A DNA stretch of 64,000 bases from Lachnospiraceae bacterium (GCA_910574965.1 CAJTDB010000016.1:18871-82870), one strand, 5' to 3'; shown: positions 40,178-50,578, counted from the first letter of the stretch. Program-made: numbers and translations. Notes: generated from the sequence alone by a model not told the origin.

Positions 40178-40573
40178 TTACTTTTCCATTCGCTGTTTTT
40201 TCATTTCCTTCTCGGCCCGCTTGATTTCTTCCCAGCGTTTTTTATTTTGTTCCGGAGAACCGTATTCTTCATTTCCGAACACATGGGGATGGCGGCGCAC
40301 CATTTTCTCCGCCAGTGTGTTCACCACATCCTCGATCGTAAACCGGCCTTCCTCCTTTGCGATCTGTGCATGTAAAAGTACCTGCAGCAGCACATCTCCC
40401 AGTTCCTCACAGAGATTTTCGTCGTCTTTTTGTCCAATGGCTTCTATGACCTCCTCGCACTCATCTCTCAGGCAGGGAATCATGCTCTCATGGGTCTGAG
40501 CCTTGTCCCACGGACAGCCATGGTCACTTCGAAGCTCTGCGATAATCTGGACCAGTTCCGGATAGGTATACAT
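40178..40573 (-). CDS. mazG: MazG-type nucleotide pyrophosphohydrolase (single domain)
   Basis: 131 aa. One MazG domain: GCPWDKAQTHESM, then the metal-binding EECEEVIEA and EELGDVLLQVLLHAQIA. It hydrolyses NTPs or (p)ppGpp-like nucleotides. Classical MazG has two tandem domains (~260 aa) and Bacillus YabN has an extra methylase domain; only the first MazG half is present here. Confidence 0.88.
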   Translation of the reverse strand: MYTYPELVQIIAELRSDHGCPWDKAQTHESMIPCLRDECEEVIEAIGQKDDENLCEELGDVLLQVLLHAQIAKEEGRFTIEDVVNTLAEKMVRRHPHVFGNEEYGSPEQNKKRWEEIKRAEKEMKKQRMEK

Positions 40574-40597
40574 ATCTTTCTTCCTTTCTATAAGACA

Positions 40598-40698
40598 GCC
40601 GCCGCAAGGTGCAGCCGGAGCTGCCTGCCGGAAAGAGAAGCTCCGGCAATAAACTGAGCACTCTTTCCCGGCAGCCTCCGGTACACGTTGCGGCGGCC
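40598..40698. repeat. Long imperfect inverted repeat between mazG and the phosphohexomutase gene
   Basis: Arms 40598-40637 and 40661-40698 are complementary over nearly 40 bp with a few mismatches and a 2-base bulge, around a 23-nt loop. No target duplication or open frame is apparent. It may be a terminator-like hairpin or a small palindromic repeat element. Confidence 0.75.
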
Positions 40699-40735
40699 TT
40701 CTTCAGCCCTGCCCAAATACGGACAGTTATATATT

Positions 40736-42469
40736 TTACAGCATCTTTTGAATCATAGCCAGCACTTCTTCTCCAAGCGCCGCACTCTTTTCATCCGCAT
40801 CCTTAAGAGAAGCCCCTTTGATCCCATAGTAGAACTTCACCTTCGGTTCTGTTCCGGACGGTCTGACGCACAGCCATGCACCGTCATTCAGATCATAGTA
40901 GAGTACATTCGAAGACGGAAGTCCGGTAGGCTTCACTTCGCCGGTTTCCATGTTCTTAATCGTATCCAGTTTATAGTCTCTTGCAGATACGACTTTGTAG
41001 GAACCGATGGTCTTCGGCGTATTGTTCCGCAGCGTATCCAGAATCTCCTGGATCTTCGCAAGGCCCTCGATGCCTTTTAACTCGATGGATTTGACGGCAT
41101 CCTTATAATAGCCGTATTTCTCATACATGGCAACCATGGCATCCCAAAGTGTCATGCCTTTCATCTTATAGTACGCAGCCGCCTCGCAAAGTGCCACGGT
41201 TGCAGAGATGGCGTCTTTATCACGGGCATAGGTCCCGATCAGGCATCCATAGGACTCCTCTAAACCAAAGAGATAGGTTCCGTGTCCGGTATGTTCGTTT
41301 TTCAGAATCTGCTGTCCGATGAACTTAAAACCAGTCAGCACTTCCACCAGCTCACATCCATAGCTGGCTGCCACTGCGTCTACAAGGTTCGTTGTAACGA
41401 TGGACTTGACAACCTGTCCGTCAGCGGGAATCTTCCCTGCAGCCTGCTTCTGACTCAGCACATAGTCGCACAGAAGGGAACCGGACATATTGCCCGTCAG
41501 CGGAATATACTCGCCGGACTTCGTATCTTTGACATAGACACCCAGACGGTCCGCATCCGGGTCTGTTGCCAGCACCAGATCTGCATTTACTTCCTTCGCA
41601 AGCTTTAAGCCAAGGGCAAATGCCTCTGCCGCCTCCGGATTCGGATAGCTGACCGTTGGGAACTCGCCGTCCGGAAGCTCCTGCTCCTTCACCACGTACA
41701 CATTCTCAAAGCCAAGTTCCTTCAGGGCACGCCTTGCCGGAAGATTGCCGGTGCCATGAAGCGGCGTATACACAATGCGGATATCTTTCTGCATCTTGTC
41801 AATGGCATCCTGGTTTACTACCTGAGCCATTACGTGCCCTATAAATTTGTCATCGATGGCCTGTCCGATGATCTCATATTTGCCTGCGGCCTCCGCCTCT
41901 GCTCTGGTGGCCGTCTTCACGGCAGAAAGGTCGGTGATGGCAAGCACTTCTTCTGTCACCCCTTTATCATGGGGCGGCGTAAACTGTGCACCGTCTTCCC
42001 AGTATACTTTGTAGCCGTTGTACTCCGGCGGATTATGGCTGGCCGTAATATTGATGCCCGCCACACAGCCAAGCTCACGGACTGCAAAAGACAGCTCCGG
42101 CGTCGGACGCAGGGATTCAAACTTGTATGCTTTAATTCCATTAGCTGCCAGTGTCAGAGCCGCCTCCTCTGCAAATTCCGGAGACATGCGGCGGGAATCA
42201 TAGGCAATGGCAACTCCTTTGCCCTGTCCGCCCTGTTTGATAATATAATTGGCAAGCCCCTGGGTCGCACGGCGCACCACGTAGATGTTCATCCGGTTGA
42301 TGCCTGCCCCGATGATTCCGCGCAGTCCTGCCGTGCCGAACTCCAGATCCTTGTAAAAACGTTCTTTGATCTCATTGTCATCGTTGGAGATGGCCTTCAG
42401 CTCCGCCTTGGTCGCCTCGTCAAAATAAGGATTGGAAAGCCACTCTTCATAAATTGCTCTGTAGTCCAT
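40736..42469 (-). CDS. pgcA: Phosphoglucomutase/phosphomannomutase
   Basis: 577 aa, alpha-D-phosphohexomutase family. The phospho-Ser loop is ITASHNPPEYNGYK near residue 145; metal loop DPDADRLGV; sugar loop GLEESYG; phosphate-binding RPSGTEPKVKFY near the end. It interconverts glucose-1-P and glucose-6-P for cell-wall sugars or glycogen. GGGAGG lies 11 bases before the ATG at 42469. It follows cotS by 30 bp. Confidence 0.94.
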   Translation of the reverse strand: MDYRAIYEEWLSNPYFDEATKAELKAISNDDNEIKERFYKDLEFGTAGLRGIIGAGINRMNIYVVRRATQGLANYIIKQGGQGKGVAIAYDSRRMSPEFAEEAALTLAANGIKAYKFESLRPTPELSFAVRELGCVAGINITASHNPPEYNGYKVYWEDGAQFTPPHDKGVTEEVLAITDLSAVKTATRAEAEAAGKYEIIGQAIDDKFIGHVMAQVVNQDAIDKMQKDIRIVYTPLHGTGNLPARRALKELGFENVYVVKEQELPDGEFPTVSYPNPEAAEAFALGLKLAKEVNADLVLATDPDADRLGVYVKDTKSGEYIPLTGNMSGSLLCDYVLSQKQAAGKIPADGQVVKSIVTTNLVDAVAASYGCELVEVLTGFKFIGQQILKNEHTGHGTYLFGLEESYGCLIGTYARDKDAISATVALCEAAAYYKMKGMTLWDAMVAMYEKYGYYKDAVKSIELKGIEGLAKIQEILDTLRNNTPKTIGSYKVVSARDYKLDTIKNMETGEVKPTGLPSSNVLYYDLNDGAWLCVRPSGTEPKVKFYYGIKGASLKDADEKSAALGEEVLAMIQKML

Positions 42470-42499
42470 TTTGTACAATTACCTCCCTGAATCGGTATT

Positions 42500-43501
42500 T
42501 TAGTTAGGATTATTATACAATATCTCTTTGGAAAAGGAAACTCTTTTTTCCCTTTGTGACAGGAATTTTTCCAGTTTTTCCATATGTTTGCCCGGAATCC
42601 ACGCTTTGTTCGTATTGTAATAATAATTTGCCAGTTTCCAGAATTTTTCCGGATACTGCATACGCAGGCTCATATACTCCCGCTCCTCCTGACTGAGCGG
42701 GCGCACCTGCTCATACGCGTGCACAATCCTGCTGCCCAGCCGGAAATCATAATTCTGCTTCTCCATAATCTTTCTTAAAAAGAGATACAGATCATTCACC
42801 TGTACATCCAGCGCGAATTTTTCGAAATTAATGACGGCCATCTGCCCATTTCCCACCAGAATGTTGTGATGAATGTACTCTCCGTGGGAAAAATGACCTT
42901 CGGTCAGCGCCTGTTCCCGCAGCTTTCCATAGGCAGATGCCCGAATGCTGCGCTCGATCTTCTGTGCATCTAAAAGTACCGACGGACAGCAAGTCAGATA
43001 TGCGGATTCAAACTCATTTTTCCGATTTTTCTTTCGTATAAAACCGTAAATCTTCCGAAGCTCCCGGTTATGACGCTCCAGTTCTTCCGTTATGTCCGCC
43101 GCCGCCAGCCTAAGACGCTCCTCCTCTGTCACCTCAGAGATTCCCCGGAGTTCTTTATGTAAACCAGCAAGCAAAGAAGCCGCTTTCAGGATCTCGCTCT
43201 CGCTTCTGGTATCGCACTCTCTTCCATCCAGGGATTCTTTTACTACAAACTGGTCGTACTCCCGGTATACGGTAGCCAGCCTGCCTTCTTTATCCGGCTC
43301 CATCCGGTCCACCAGATAGCCGCAATCTCTTAGATGAAGCAGCAGCTCCTGTTCTTTCTGAAGCTTATAGGTACTTCCGGAAAATTCCCGTATCAAAAGC
43401 CTGCCCGCACTGGTGTCCAGAAGAAAGGCCCCCCTGGTCCGCCAGTTGGCATTCACAGTAAACGGGTACTGCTCCAATACCTGCAAATCTCTCTCGTTCA
43501 T
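42500..43501 (-). CDS. cotS: CotS-family spore coat protein (kinase-like fold)
   Basis: 333 aa of the aminoglycoside phosphotransferase-like fold. GEYIHHNILVGNGQMAVINF occupies the catalytic-loop position, with His in place of the usual Asp-rich pattern partly kept. CotS-type proteins are built into the inner coat and spread in spore formers. Start after GGGGGG. Confidence 0.85.
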   Translation of the reverse strand: MNERDLQVLEQYPFTVNANWRTRGAFLLDTSAGRLLIREFSGSTYKLQKEQELLLHLRDCGYLVDRMEPDKEGRLATVYREYDQFVVKESLDGRECDTRSESEILKAASLLAGLHKELRGISEVTEEERLRLAAADITEELERHNRELRKIYGFIRKKNRKNEFESAYLTCCPSVLLDAQKIERSIRASAYGKLREQALTEGHFSHGEYIHHNILVGNGQMAVINFEKFALDVQVNDLYLFLRKIMEKQNYDFRLGSRIVHAYEQVRPLSQEEREYMSLRMQYPEKFWKLANYYYNTNKAWIPGKHMEKLEKFLSQREKRVSFSKEILYNNPN

Positions 43502-43557
43502 AGAATCCCCCCACGCATCGGTCTCTCGTACCTTCTATTCATATGAGGGAAAAACAG

Positions 43558-43587
43558 AAAATAGCACCCCCCAGAGTGCTATTTTTT
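43558..43587. terminator. Terminator between cca and cotS
   Basis: AAATAGCAC and GTGCTATTTTTT around an 8-nt loop; works in both directions. Confidence 0.85.
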
Positions 43588-43627
43588 AAAAAATATAAAA
43601 GAGTGTCCTTCTGCTTTTTCTGCCGGA

Positions 43628-44968
43628 TCATCCATCCTGCATCTTTTGGAGGGCTGCCTGAATCAGCACTTCCTTTTCATTTCGGGCGGGATCCTCCAGC
43701 ACAAGCTCCAGAAGATACCGAAGCATCTCTCCAAGACCTGGGCCTGCCGCAATTCCGGCTTCCATCAGATCCCGTCCGCCCACTGCAAGCTGCTTTAACG
43801 TAATGCAGTCGTGTTCCCGAATGATCTGTTCGTATAGGCGCTGTACTTCCCGGAGGGCCTGAAGCTTTGGTCCCTGAAGCTCTGGATTCTGAGCCAGAAT
43901 ATCCGCCCGCTGTACATCTAAATACGCCGGGAACAAGTCTTCCCCGATTCGGTTTGCGGCCCGCCGCACGCCCGTCGGCGTGAGCGCCGGGTGCTGGTCA
44001 TGACAGCGGACCAGACGCACGACCTGCCGGCTGGTTTCATTGTCAAATTTCAGCCGTTTCAGGATGGATTCTGCTATTCGTCCGCTGATTTCCGGATGCA
44101 TCTTAAAATGGTCGATCCCGTCTGCATCGGTCGTCTTTGCCGACGGTTTTCCGAAATCATGAAACAGTACGGCCAGGCGCAGGACCCGGTCCGCCCGGAT
44201 CTGCCCTAATGCATGAAGCGTATGTTCTCCTACAGAATATATATGGTGGGGATTGTTCTGCCCGCACTCCATGCACAGGTCGAACTCCGGCAGTACGACT
44301 TTGGTAATGCCCGTCTCCCATGCAGTCTTCAGCATTTCCGGATGGGGCGAGATCAGAAGCTTCACAAGCTCCGCCTGCACCCGCTCTGCACTGACCTTCT
44401 GAAGATTGCCGCAGAGCTCCCGGATGGCGGACCGGGTCTGCTCCTCCAGGAAAAATCCCAGTTGAGCACTGAACCGCACGGCGCGCATCATCCGCAGGGC
44501 ATCTTCCGTAAAGCGCTCTTTTGCATCCCCTACGCATCGGATCATTCCCTGTTTCAGATCTTCTGTCCCGCCAAAGGCATCCACAAGCCCTTCTGTCTCG
44601 TTATAGGCCATGGCATTGATCGTAAAGTCCCGGCGCTTCAGATCTTCCAGCAGGCTTTTCGTAAACTGTACATCTTTTGGATGACGGCAGTCCTCATAGA
44701 CACCGTCCACCCGGTAAGTCGTCACTTCAAACCCTTCCCGGCCCAGCATAACGGTCACTGTTCCATGCTGAATCCCCGTATCAATGGTTTTCGGAAATAA
44801 CGCCTTCACTTCTTTTGGAGATGCGGAAGTTGTAATATCCCAGTCTGCTGGTTCTCTTCCAAGAACCGCATCACGAACACACCCGCCAACGGCATAGGCT
44901 TCCTGCCCTGCCGCAGCGAGTGTGCGGATGATCTTATTTACTTTTTCAGGAATCTGAATTTGTATCAT
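43628..44968 (-). CDS. cca: CCA tRNA nucleotidyltransferase with HD domain
   Basis: 446 aa. The polymerase head has GGCVRDAVLGREPADWDI near residue 28 and RRDFTINAMA; an HD domain (VLFHDFGKP) follows in the middle. It adds or repairs the CCA end, which the tRNA-Gly genes in this window do not encode. It is 11 bp downstream of proS. Confidence 0.95.
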   Translation of the reverse strand: MIQIQIPEKVNKIIRTLAAAGQEAYAVGGCVRDAVLGREPADWDITTSASPKEVKALFPKTIDTGIQHGTVTVMLGREGFEVTTYRVDGVYEDCRHPKDVQFTKSLLEDLKRRDFTINAMAYNETEGLVDAFGGTEDLKQGMIRCVGDAKERFTEDALRMMRAVRFSAQLGFFLEEQTRSAIRELCGNLQKVSAERVQAELVKLLISPHPEMLKTAWETGITKVVLPEFDLCMECGQNNPHHIYSVGEHTLHALGQIRADRVLRLAVLFHDFGKPSAKTTDADGIDHFKMHPEISGRIAESILKRLKFDNETSRQVVRLVRCHDQHPALTPTGVRRAANRIGEDLFPAYLDVQRADILAQNPELQGPKLQALREVQRLYEQIIREHDCITLKQLAVGGRDLMEAGIAAGPGLGEMLRYLLELVLEDPARNEKEVLIQAALQKMQDG

Positions 44969-44979
44969 GACCGCTTATC

Positions 44980-46416
44980 TTAATATGCTTTTCCCCAGTA
45001 GACCAGTTTCTTCGCCGGTTTCCCGCAGCATACGCACTGCCCGGAGATGGCCTGCTGTTCAAAAGGCATACAGCGGCTGGTGGCTGTCGTATCTTCTTTG
45101 ATCTTGTCCTCGCACGCCTGGTCTCCGCACCACATAGCCCTTACAAATCCGGGTTTGTTGTTGACAGTTTCTATAAATTCCTCATAGGTCAGCGCGTCAT
45201 ACGTATGCGCATCTCTGTGTGCACGTGCACGCTCCAGCATTTCCTTCTGCATCGTATCAAGCACTTCGGAAAGCTTTGTCTCTAACTCCTCCAGAGATAC
45301 CACGATCTTCTCTCTCGTATCCCGGCGCACGATCACTGCCTGTCCTGCCTCTATATCCTTTGGCCCGATCTCGATTCTTGTGGGAATCCCCCGGATTTCC
45401 TGCTCTGCAAACTTCCAGCCCGGACTTTTGTCCGTATCGTCTACCTTCACTTGGAAATGCTCTGCCAGCAGATCTCTCAGCTCATATGCTTTGTCCAGAA
45501 CGCCTTCCTTGTGCTGTGCAACCGGTACAATCACCGTCTGAACAGGCGCAATCCTAGGAGGCAGTACAAGCCCGGAATCATCTCCGTGCACCATAATGAT
45601 GGCGCCGATCATACGGGTTGTCATGCCCCAGGAAGTCTGGTGCACATATTTTAACTGGTTGTCCTTATCTGTATACTGAATACCAAAAGCTTTTGCAAAA
45701 CCGTCGCCGAAATTATGGCTGGTGCCGGACTGCAGCGCCTTGCCGTCATGCATCAGGGATTCGATGGTATAGGTCGCCTCCGCACCGGCGAACTTTTCCT
45801 TGTCTGTCTTCTGTCCCTTGATAACCGGAATGGCCAGCACTTCCTCGCAGAAATCCGCATAGACATTCAGCATACGGACCGTCCGCTCCTCGGCCTCCTC
45901 TGCCGTCGCATGGGCAGTGTGTCCTTCCTGCCAGAGAAATTCCCTGGAACGCAGAAACGGCCTTGTAGTCTTCTCCCAGCGCACCACGGAGCACCACTGG
46001 TTGTAATTTTTCGGAAGATCCCGGTAGGAATGGATCTCATTGGCATAGAAATCACAGAACAGCGTCTCTGAAGTAGGACGCACGCACATACGTTCCTGCA
46101 AAGGCTCCAGTCCTCCATGGGTCACCCACGCCACTTCCGGCGCAAAGCCTTCCACGTGATCTTTCTCTTTCTGAAGCAGGCTTTCCGGAATAAACATCGG
46201 AAGATATACATTCTCCACTCCGGTTTCCTTGAATCTTCTGTCCAGTTCTTTTTGAATATTTTCCCAGATGGCATAGCCCGCCGGCTTGATGACCATACAT
46301 CCTTTCACACTCGTATAGTCAATCAGTTCCGCTTTTTTTACTACATCTGTATACCACTGGGCAAAGTCCACATCCATGGAGGTAATGCCCTCCACAAGCT
46401 TCTTATCTTTCGCCAT
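44980..46416 (-). CDS. proS: Prolyl-tRNA synthetase (eukaryote/archaeal-type)
   Basis: 478 aa, class II. It lacks the large editing insertion of the bacterial type, and the C-terminal Cys-rich zinc domain (CGDQACEDK, then [18 protein letters not shown]) marks the archaeal-like form common in Clostridia. Motif 2 is [16 protein letters not shown]. The ATG at 46416 has GGAG upstream. It lies 98 bp after the Hsp70 operon and may share its transcript. Confidence 0.95.
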   Translation of the reverse strand: MAKDKKLVEGITSMDVDFAQWYTDVVKKAELIDYTSVKGCMVIKPAGYAIWENIQKELDRRFKETGVENVYLPMFIPESLLQKEKDHVEGFAPEVAWVTHGGLEPLQERMCVRPTSETLFCDFYANEIHSYRDLPKNYNQWCSVVRWEKTTRPFLRSREFLWQEGHTAHATAEEAEERTVRMLNVYADFCEEVLAIPVIKGQKTDKEKFAGAEATYTIESLMHDGKALQSGTSHNFGDGFAKAFGIQYTDKDNQLKYVHQTSWGMTTRMIGAIIMVHGDDSGLVLPPRIAPVQTVIVPVAQHKEGVLDKAYELRDLLAEHFQVKVDDTDKSPGWKFAEQEIRGIPTRIEIGPKDIEAGQAVIVRRDTREKIVVSLEELETKLSEVLDTMQKEMLERARAHRDAHTYDALTYEEFIETVNNKPGFVRAMWCGDQACEDKIKEDTTATSRCMPFEQQAISGQCVCCGKPAKKLVYWGKAY

Positions 46417-46514
46417 ATCCGCAGCTTCTCCTTTCAAACACGTTGTAAACTGCTTTTCATTGTAAAAAGGATCGAAACGTTTGTCAATCCCTTATTCCGT
46501 CCGGGCGTCTGCTC

Positions 46515-47693
46515 TCAGAAAGAAGCGATTATTTGAAGGATCATTTTGAATATCCATAGATAGACTCTTGCCAGGACAGACGCAAGCTTATTCAAGTAAA
46601 AAAGAATGGTATTGGCTGTATCCCGCTGTCCGGTCAGATACATTTTCTCGGTCATCCACTCCGGCTTCCAACTGTAGTAAGCCAGCGCCGCCGTACCCGC
46701 CAGGATAAGGACCATCCAGAAGCCGCCCATGCACAAACCAACAAATGCAAGAAGCACCAGACCGTATACATTGTCTTTATTGAACGTCCGCTTTCCCCGG
46801 TCTGTGACCAGCTTCAGCACCTCGCTCGTCCGGCTGCCCGGCTGGATCTCATTTGCCCGCTTCCGGTAGTAGAGCATATTGTCATACGCTTCCTGGGTCG
46901 GTATGTAAGCGCCTCCGTTGTCGCACTGCTCCAAAAATTTATCCGAATAAGAAATATATGCCTCGGCTACATTTTTTCGATACTCCTGATCCTGCGGATT
47001 CTGCTCTATATATTTTCGGATCTCTGTCTCCGCTGCCGCCGCCTCTCCGGAGACAAACCGGCAGAGCACATCCACGGACCGGTAAAAGGAATTGTCCGGC
47101 TCCAGCTTCAGCGCTTCATCAATACAGTTTCTGGCTTCCTGAGAATCATTCAGAAAATTCAGATGGAGCAAGGCCAGATCCGCGTAGAACTCCGACACCT
47201 GCGGATAGTATTCCGAACCCTGGCGGAGCACGTTTACTGCACGGGACAGATCATTGTTCTCCCAGCAGGCATGTCCCAGATAATAGTAGATGCCCGCATC
47301 CTTAATCCCTTTTGCAATAAGTTCAGAACAGTAGTCAATGGTCCTGGCCGTATCTCCGATCTCATAAATGTTTCTGGCAGTTTCGATCATTTGTTCGATC
47401 GACTGTTCCTCCTTGCGGGGACTGTCTGTCTGTTCCTGTGCCGTCTGCTCTTTCGTGTCATTCTTCTGCTCTTTTCTCAGCTTCAGGTCATACTGATCCC
47501 TTTTCAGTCCGTCGGAGAAAACTGCCACTGCATCTTCAATCATCAGGATCTTCTGCTCCGCAATCTGGCGTTTTTCCAGATTGCTGGCATTTTGCCTTGC
47601 AATCCATTTCTTCTTCTCTTTGAAAAGAAGCTGCTGGATCTCTTCATTGCTTAACGACGGATCCAGTTTAAATTCCTCGTAGTAATTTACCAT
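46515..47693 (-). CDS. J-like/TPR membrane protein
   Basis: 392 aa. Residues ~1-75 look like a J-domain (YYEEFKLDPSLSNEEIQQLL ... AVFSDGLKRDQYD), but the HPD tripeptide is replaced by WIARQNA. TPR-like helices span ~100-265, and two to three hydrophobic segments follow from ~300. Next to an Hsp70 it may be a divergent co-chaperone that tethers the complex to the membrane; lacking HPD it should not stimulate a normal DnaK. Starts 12 bp after the Hsp70 stop. Confidence 0.7.
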   Translation of the reverse strand: MVNYYEEFKLDPSLSNEEIQQLLFKEKKKWIARQNASNLEKRQIAEQKILMIEDAVAVFSDGLKRDQYDLKLRKEQKNDTKEQTAQEQTDSPRKEEQSIEQMIETARNIYEIGDTARTIDYCSELIAKGIKDAGIYYYLGHACWENNDLSRAVNVLRQGSEYYPQVSEFYADLALLHLNFLNDSQEARNCIDEALKLEPDNSFYRSVDVLCRFVSGEAAAAETEIRKYIEQNPQDQEYRKNVAEAYISYSDKFLEQCDNGGAYIPTQEAYDNMLYYRKRANEIQPGSRTSEVLKLVTDRGKRTFNKDNVYGLVLLAFVGLCMGGFWMVLILAGTAALAYYSWKPEWMTEKMYLTGQRDTANTILFYLNKLASVLARVYLWIFKMILQIIASF

Positions 47694-47705
47694 CTTTGCT
47701 CCCCC

Positions 47706-49223
47706 TTATTCAATATTTTTCTCATTCATATGCGCTCTTTTGGCGCAAACCTCTTCCTCTGTCAGGTTTGCTTCCCTGGCAATCTTCATCTCTCCCAGAT
47801 CGTGCCCGTCCACACCGTCGATGACCCGTATATGGATAATCCCGTTCTCATCGCATTCCATGACCATACCGATGCGTGAACCTTTGGGCCGCGGAATCAG
47901 CTCCAGCGTACAGGTCCCGATCAGCGTGTCATAATCCGGGTCCTCATCCTCTCCCTCTATCACCTGCAGAAGAAGCTTGGTCTGGTTCTCGTGCATGGTC
48001 TGGTAACTCTCCTGTCCGTATGCCGGCAGCGGCGTATTTCTCTGAAGAATAAAACTGGCCTGGGGCGTATTGTCTTCCTTTCTGTGGGTAATGACGCCGA
48101 CAGAATGGGGCATCACATCCGTTACTTCTATGATCTTTTCCGCCTTCTGACGGGCGCCTGTTCCCCTGCTGTACAGCACATCCGCGTGGTAAGCTGCTCC
48201 AAAAGCCACCGCCTCGTCGGGGTTCAGCTCCTTTGAGGGCTCGATTCCGGTCACTTCCTGGATCATCTTCTGGATCGCCGGAATCCTGGTGGAGCCTCCC
48301 ACCAGCAGTACCTTGGTCAGATCCCCCCACTGAAGTCCCGCATCCTCCATAGCGATTTCCATGCTCGCTTTCATGGAAACGATTTGTCCCCGGATCATTT
48401 CTTCAAATTCTTCTCTGGTCACTTCGACTTTCAGAGCCTTTCCCTCTGATACAATGGAGAGACTGGCTTTGGGACGGCTGGACAGCGCCTTCTTCAGATT
48501 CTCCGCTTTGATTCGTAGATCCTGGCAGGCGGTATCGTCGTCCTCCAGATCCAGATCATATTTCTCCTCAAATTCTTTGATCGCCTTTGTCATAATGGCA
48601 TTATCAAAGTCGAAGCCTCCCAGATTTTTATTTCCGGTGGTGGACAGAATATCCACTTTCTGCAGCCCTTCCGACAATTTCATAATTGTAATATCGAAAG
48701 TTCCTCCTCCCAAGTCGAAGACCATTACGTTTCCGTCCGTATCTGCCTTTCCGTGACAGTAAGCCAGCGCCGCCGCCGTAGGCTCATTGATGATTCCCAG
48801 CACATTCAGTCCTGCAATCTCTCCCGCATCCTGCGTGGCCTTTCTCTGCGCTTCGTCAAAATAAGCAGGCACAGTGATGACTACGCCCTCCACTGCCTCT
48901 CCCAAGCTGTCCTCGGCGTCTTCTTTCAGGCGCTTCAGAATCATAGCCGATATTTCTTCCGCCGTATATTTCTCCGTCATAGTTACTTCAAAGGAAAATG
49001 CCTTGCGGCCCATCTGCCGCTTGACAAACTGGCACACATTCAGCGGGGCCACTATGCTGTTCTCCTTTGCCTGCTCCCCGACGACAACCGTTCCTTCCTC
49101 GAACATGACTACGGAAGGGGTCGTCCGCTCCCCGTCTCTGTTCGTGATAATCTCCGCCTTCCCGTCGGCATTCACACAAGCTGCCGCTGAAAAAGTCGTG
49201 CCAAGATCGATGCCTATGAACAT
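47706..49223 (-). CDS. Hsp70-family chaperone, short form
   Basis: 505 aa. The ATPase domain is complete: GIDLGTTFSAAACV, VITVPAYFDEAQRKAT, INEPTAAALAY, VFDLGGGTFD and VLLVGGSTRIP. A short substrate-binding beta domain follows, and the helical lid of DnaK (~600 aa) is missing. It is therefore a specialised Hsp70, not the housekeeping DnaK. The ATG at 49223 after GGAGGGAG is preferred over a GTG/ATG seven codons earlier. Confidence 0.9.
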   Translation of the reverse strand: MFIGIDLGTTFSAAACVNADGKAEIITNRDGERTTPSVVMFEEGTVVVGEQAKENSIVAPLNVCQFVKRQMGRKAFSFEVTMTEKYTAEEISAMILKRLKEDAEDSLGEAVEGVVITVPAYFDEAQRKATQDAGEIAGLNVLGIINEPTAAALAYCHGKADTDGNVMVFDLGGGTFDITIMKLSEGLQKVDILSTTGNKNLGGFDFDNAIMTKAIKEFEEKYDLDLEDDDTACQDLRIKAENLKKALSSRPKASLSIVSEGKALKVEVTREEFEEMIRGQIVSMKASMEIAMEDAGLQWGDLTKVLLVGGSTRIPAIQKMIQEVTGIEPSKELNPDEAVAFGAAYHADVLYSRGTGARQKAEKIIEVTDVMPHSVGVITHRKEDNTPQASFILQRNTPLPAYGQESYQTMHENQTKLLLQVIEGEDEDPDYDTLIGTCTLELIPRPKGSRIGMVMECDENGIIHIRVIDGVDGHDLGEMKIAREANLTEEEVCAKRAHMNEKNIE

Positions 49224-49264
49224 ATTTTCTCCCTCCTGTTTCAATTTTACATTTTTGCAGACCG

Positions 49265-50572
49265 TTACTGCTCCGCGTCCGCCCTTGTCTTCTCAAAACG
49301 GGCAAGCACTTCCAGAAATTTTTCAAAGTCACAGGTCTTCTGGGGTTCCTGCCCGGCATTCATGAACTGTTCCCGAAGATACGCCATGGGTCTTTCCCTC
49401 CCATAATGCCTCACCGCCTTTTTTATGGCTTTGGACGCCTTACGGATTCGCGGGTTCTGAGATTCGAACCGGACGAACAGTCCCATCAGCCTGCTATGCG
49501 TAAACAGATACCCGCTTTCCATATGGTACATCAGCAAAAATTGAAAGACAAATGGATTCCATACAGTAAATGAAGTATCATTCACATATACTGATAGCTG
49601 TTCCGGAACTCCATCCATGAGTCGGCCTGTAGAAATATCCATTGTCTCCAGATCAAAGGGATAAATCTTCAGAAGCACCTCTTTTACTCTCTCCTCGTTA
49701 ATGTCCACGATTCTTTTGCAGACAAGCTGATACAGCGCCTGAATCGCCTGGACAGATTCCGGGCTGTAGCACTCAATGCGCCGGTCAAACCCATATTCCG
49801 TATAGGCACGTACATCCGGCACCCGCACGGGCTGCCATGCAAACCGCTCCTGAAATTCTTCTTTGGAAGCGTCGTACTGATTCGTGATAATAAACGGCAC
49901 CGGGATGCTCTGCATTTTGACCAGATAAGCTTTTACATACTGCAGTTCCGCACACCGAACATCCACAATCTCCTCCACATTGGCATTCAGAATCTCCCCC
50001 CGGTATTTTTTATAGTCCATCAGATTTCCTTCCCGGAACTGACGGTTTAGGTCCTCCAGTGAGATTCCTTCTATGTGCGGCATATGCGCGATCTCCTTGA
50101 CGGTGCGGTCCTTTCCCAGAAGATCGATATCCATAAGCTGCTGCCCTGACCGTAGCAGATCTCCGGTCAGAGCATCCGCCTGAAATTTCTGTTTGACGGT
50201 ATTTTGGCTGATCTTTTGTTCCATTTGAAGCGAATACTGTCCAAGTTCCGTAAGCCCGTCTTCGCATAGATATCCATAGCCCATAAGAAGATCCAGCACT
50301 TTCTGTACATATCCCGGACTTAAACCCATAAGCCCGGCAATCCCTTCCGGATCACGTACCCCCGCATCCACAAATTTCATGACTGACAGTGGAATCAGGT
50401 CAAAATTTTCGAAAGTTGTCTCCTTCATTTCAATTTCCAGGACAGCAATGGGATAATAGACTTCCGTAAACAGTTCGATCCTGCCGGGCACAATGTGCGG
50501 ATTCTGGTCCAGTATCCGCCTCAGAACCTGGTTCATGTCACGGTTTCTTTTTTTCTGCTCTGGTTCCGGCAC
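49265..50572 (-). CDS. Winged-helix protein of unknown function
   Basis: 435 aa. A winged helix lies at ~60-110 (DPEGIAGLMGLSPGYVQKVL, then LLMGYGYLCEDGLTELG). The middle contains beta-rich sequence with HIEGISLEDLN and a possible nuclease/PLD-like core that I cannot confirm; the C-terminus is helical. GTG start seven bases after the helicase stop. Between helicase and Hsp70, it may be a client or adaptor. Confidence 0.65.
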   Translation of the reverse strand: MPEPEQKKRNRDMNQVLRRILDQNPHIVPGRIELFTEVYYPIAVLEIEMKETTFENFDLIPLSVMKFVDAGVRDPEGIAGLMGLSPGYVQKVLDLLMGYGYLCEDGLTELGQYSLQMEQKISQNTVKQKFQADALTGDLLRSGQQLMDIDLLGKDRTVKEIAHMPHIEGISLEDLNRQFREGNLMDYKKYRGEILNANVEEIVDVRCAELQYVKAYLVKMQSIPVPFIITNQYDASKEEFQERFAWQPVRVPDVRAYTEYGFDRRIECYSPESVQAIQALYQLVCKRIVDINEERVKEVLLKIYPFDLETMDISTGRLMDGVPEQLSVYVNDTSFTVWNPFVFQFLLMYHMESGYLFTHSRLMGLFVRFESQNPRIRKASKAIKKAVRHYGRERPMAYLREQFMNAGQEPQKTCDFEKFLEVLARFEKTRADAEQ

Positions 50573-50578
50573 CCTAAA

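Noticed and set aside
46438..46514. T-box riboswitch before proS
   Set aside because: The gap is under 100 bp and shows no specifier stem or conserved T-box sequence followed by a terminator.
47706..49223. Housekeeping DnaK
   Set aside because: It lacks the helical lid and has no GrpE, HrcA or CIRCE neighbours, so it is a paralogue.
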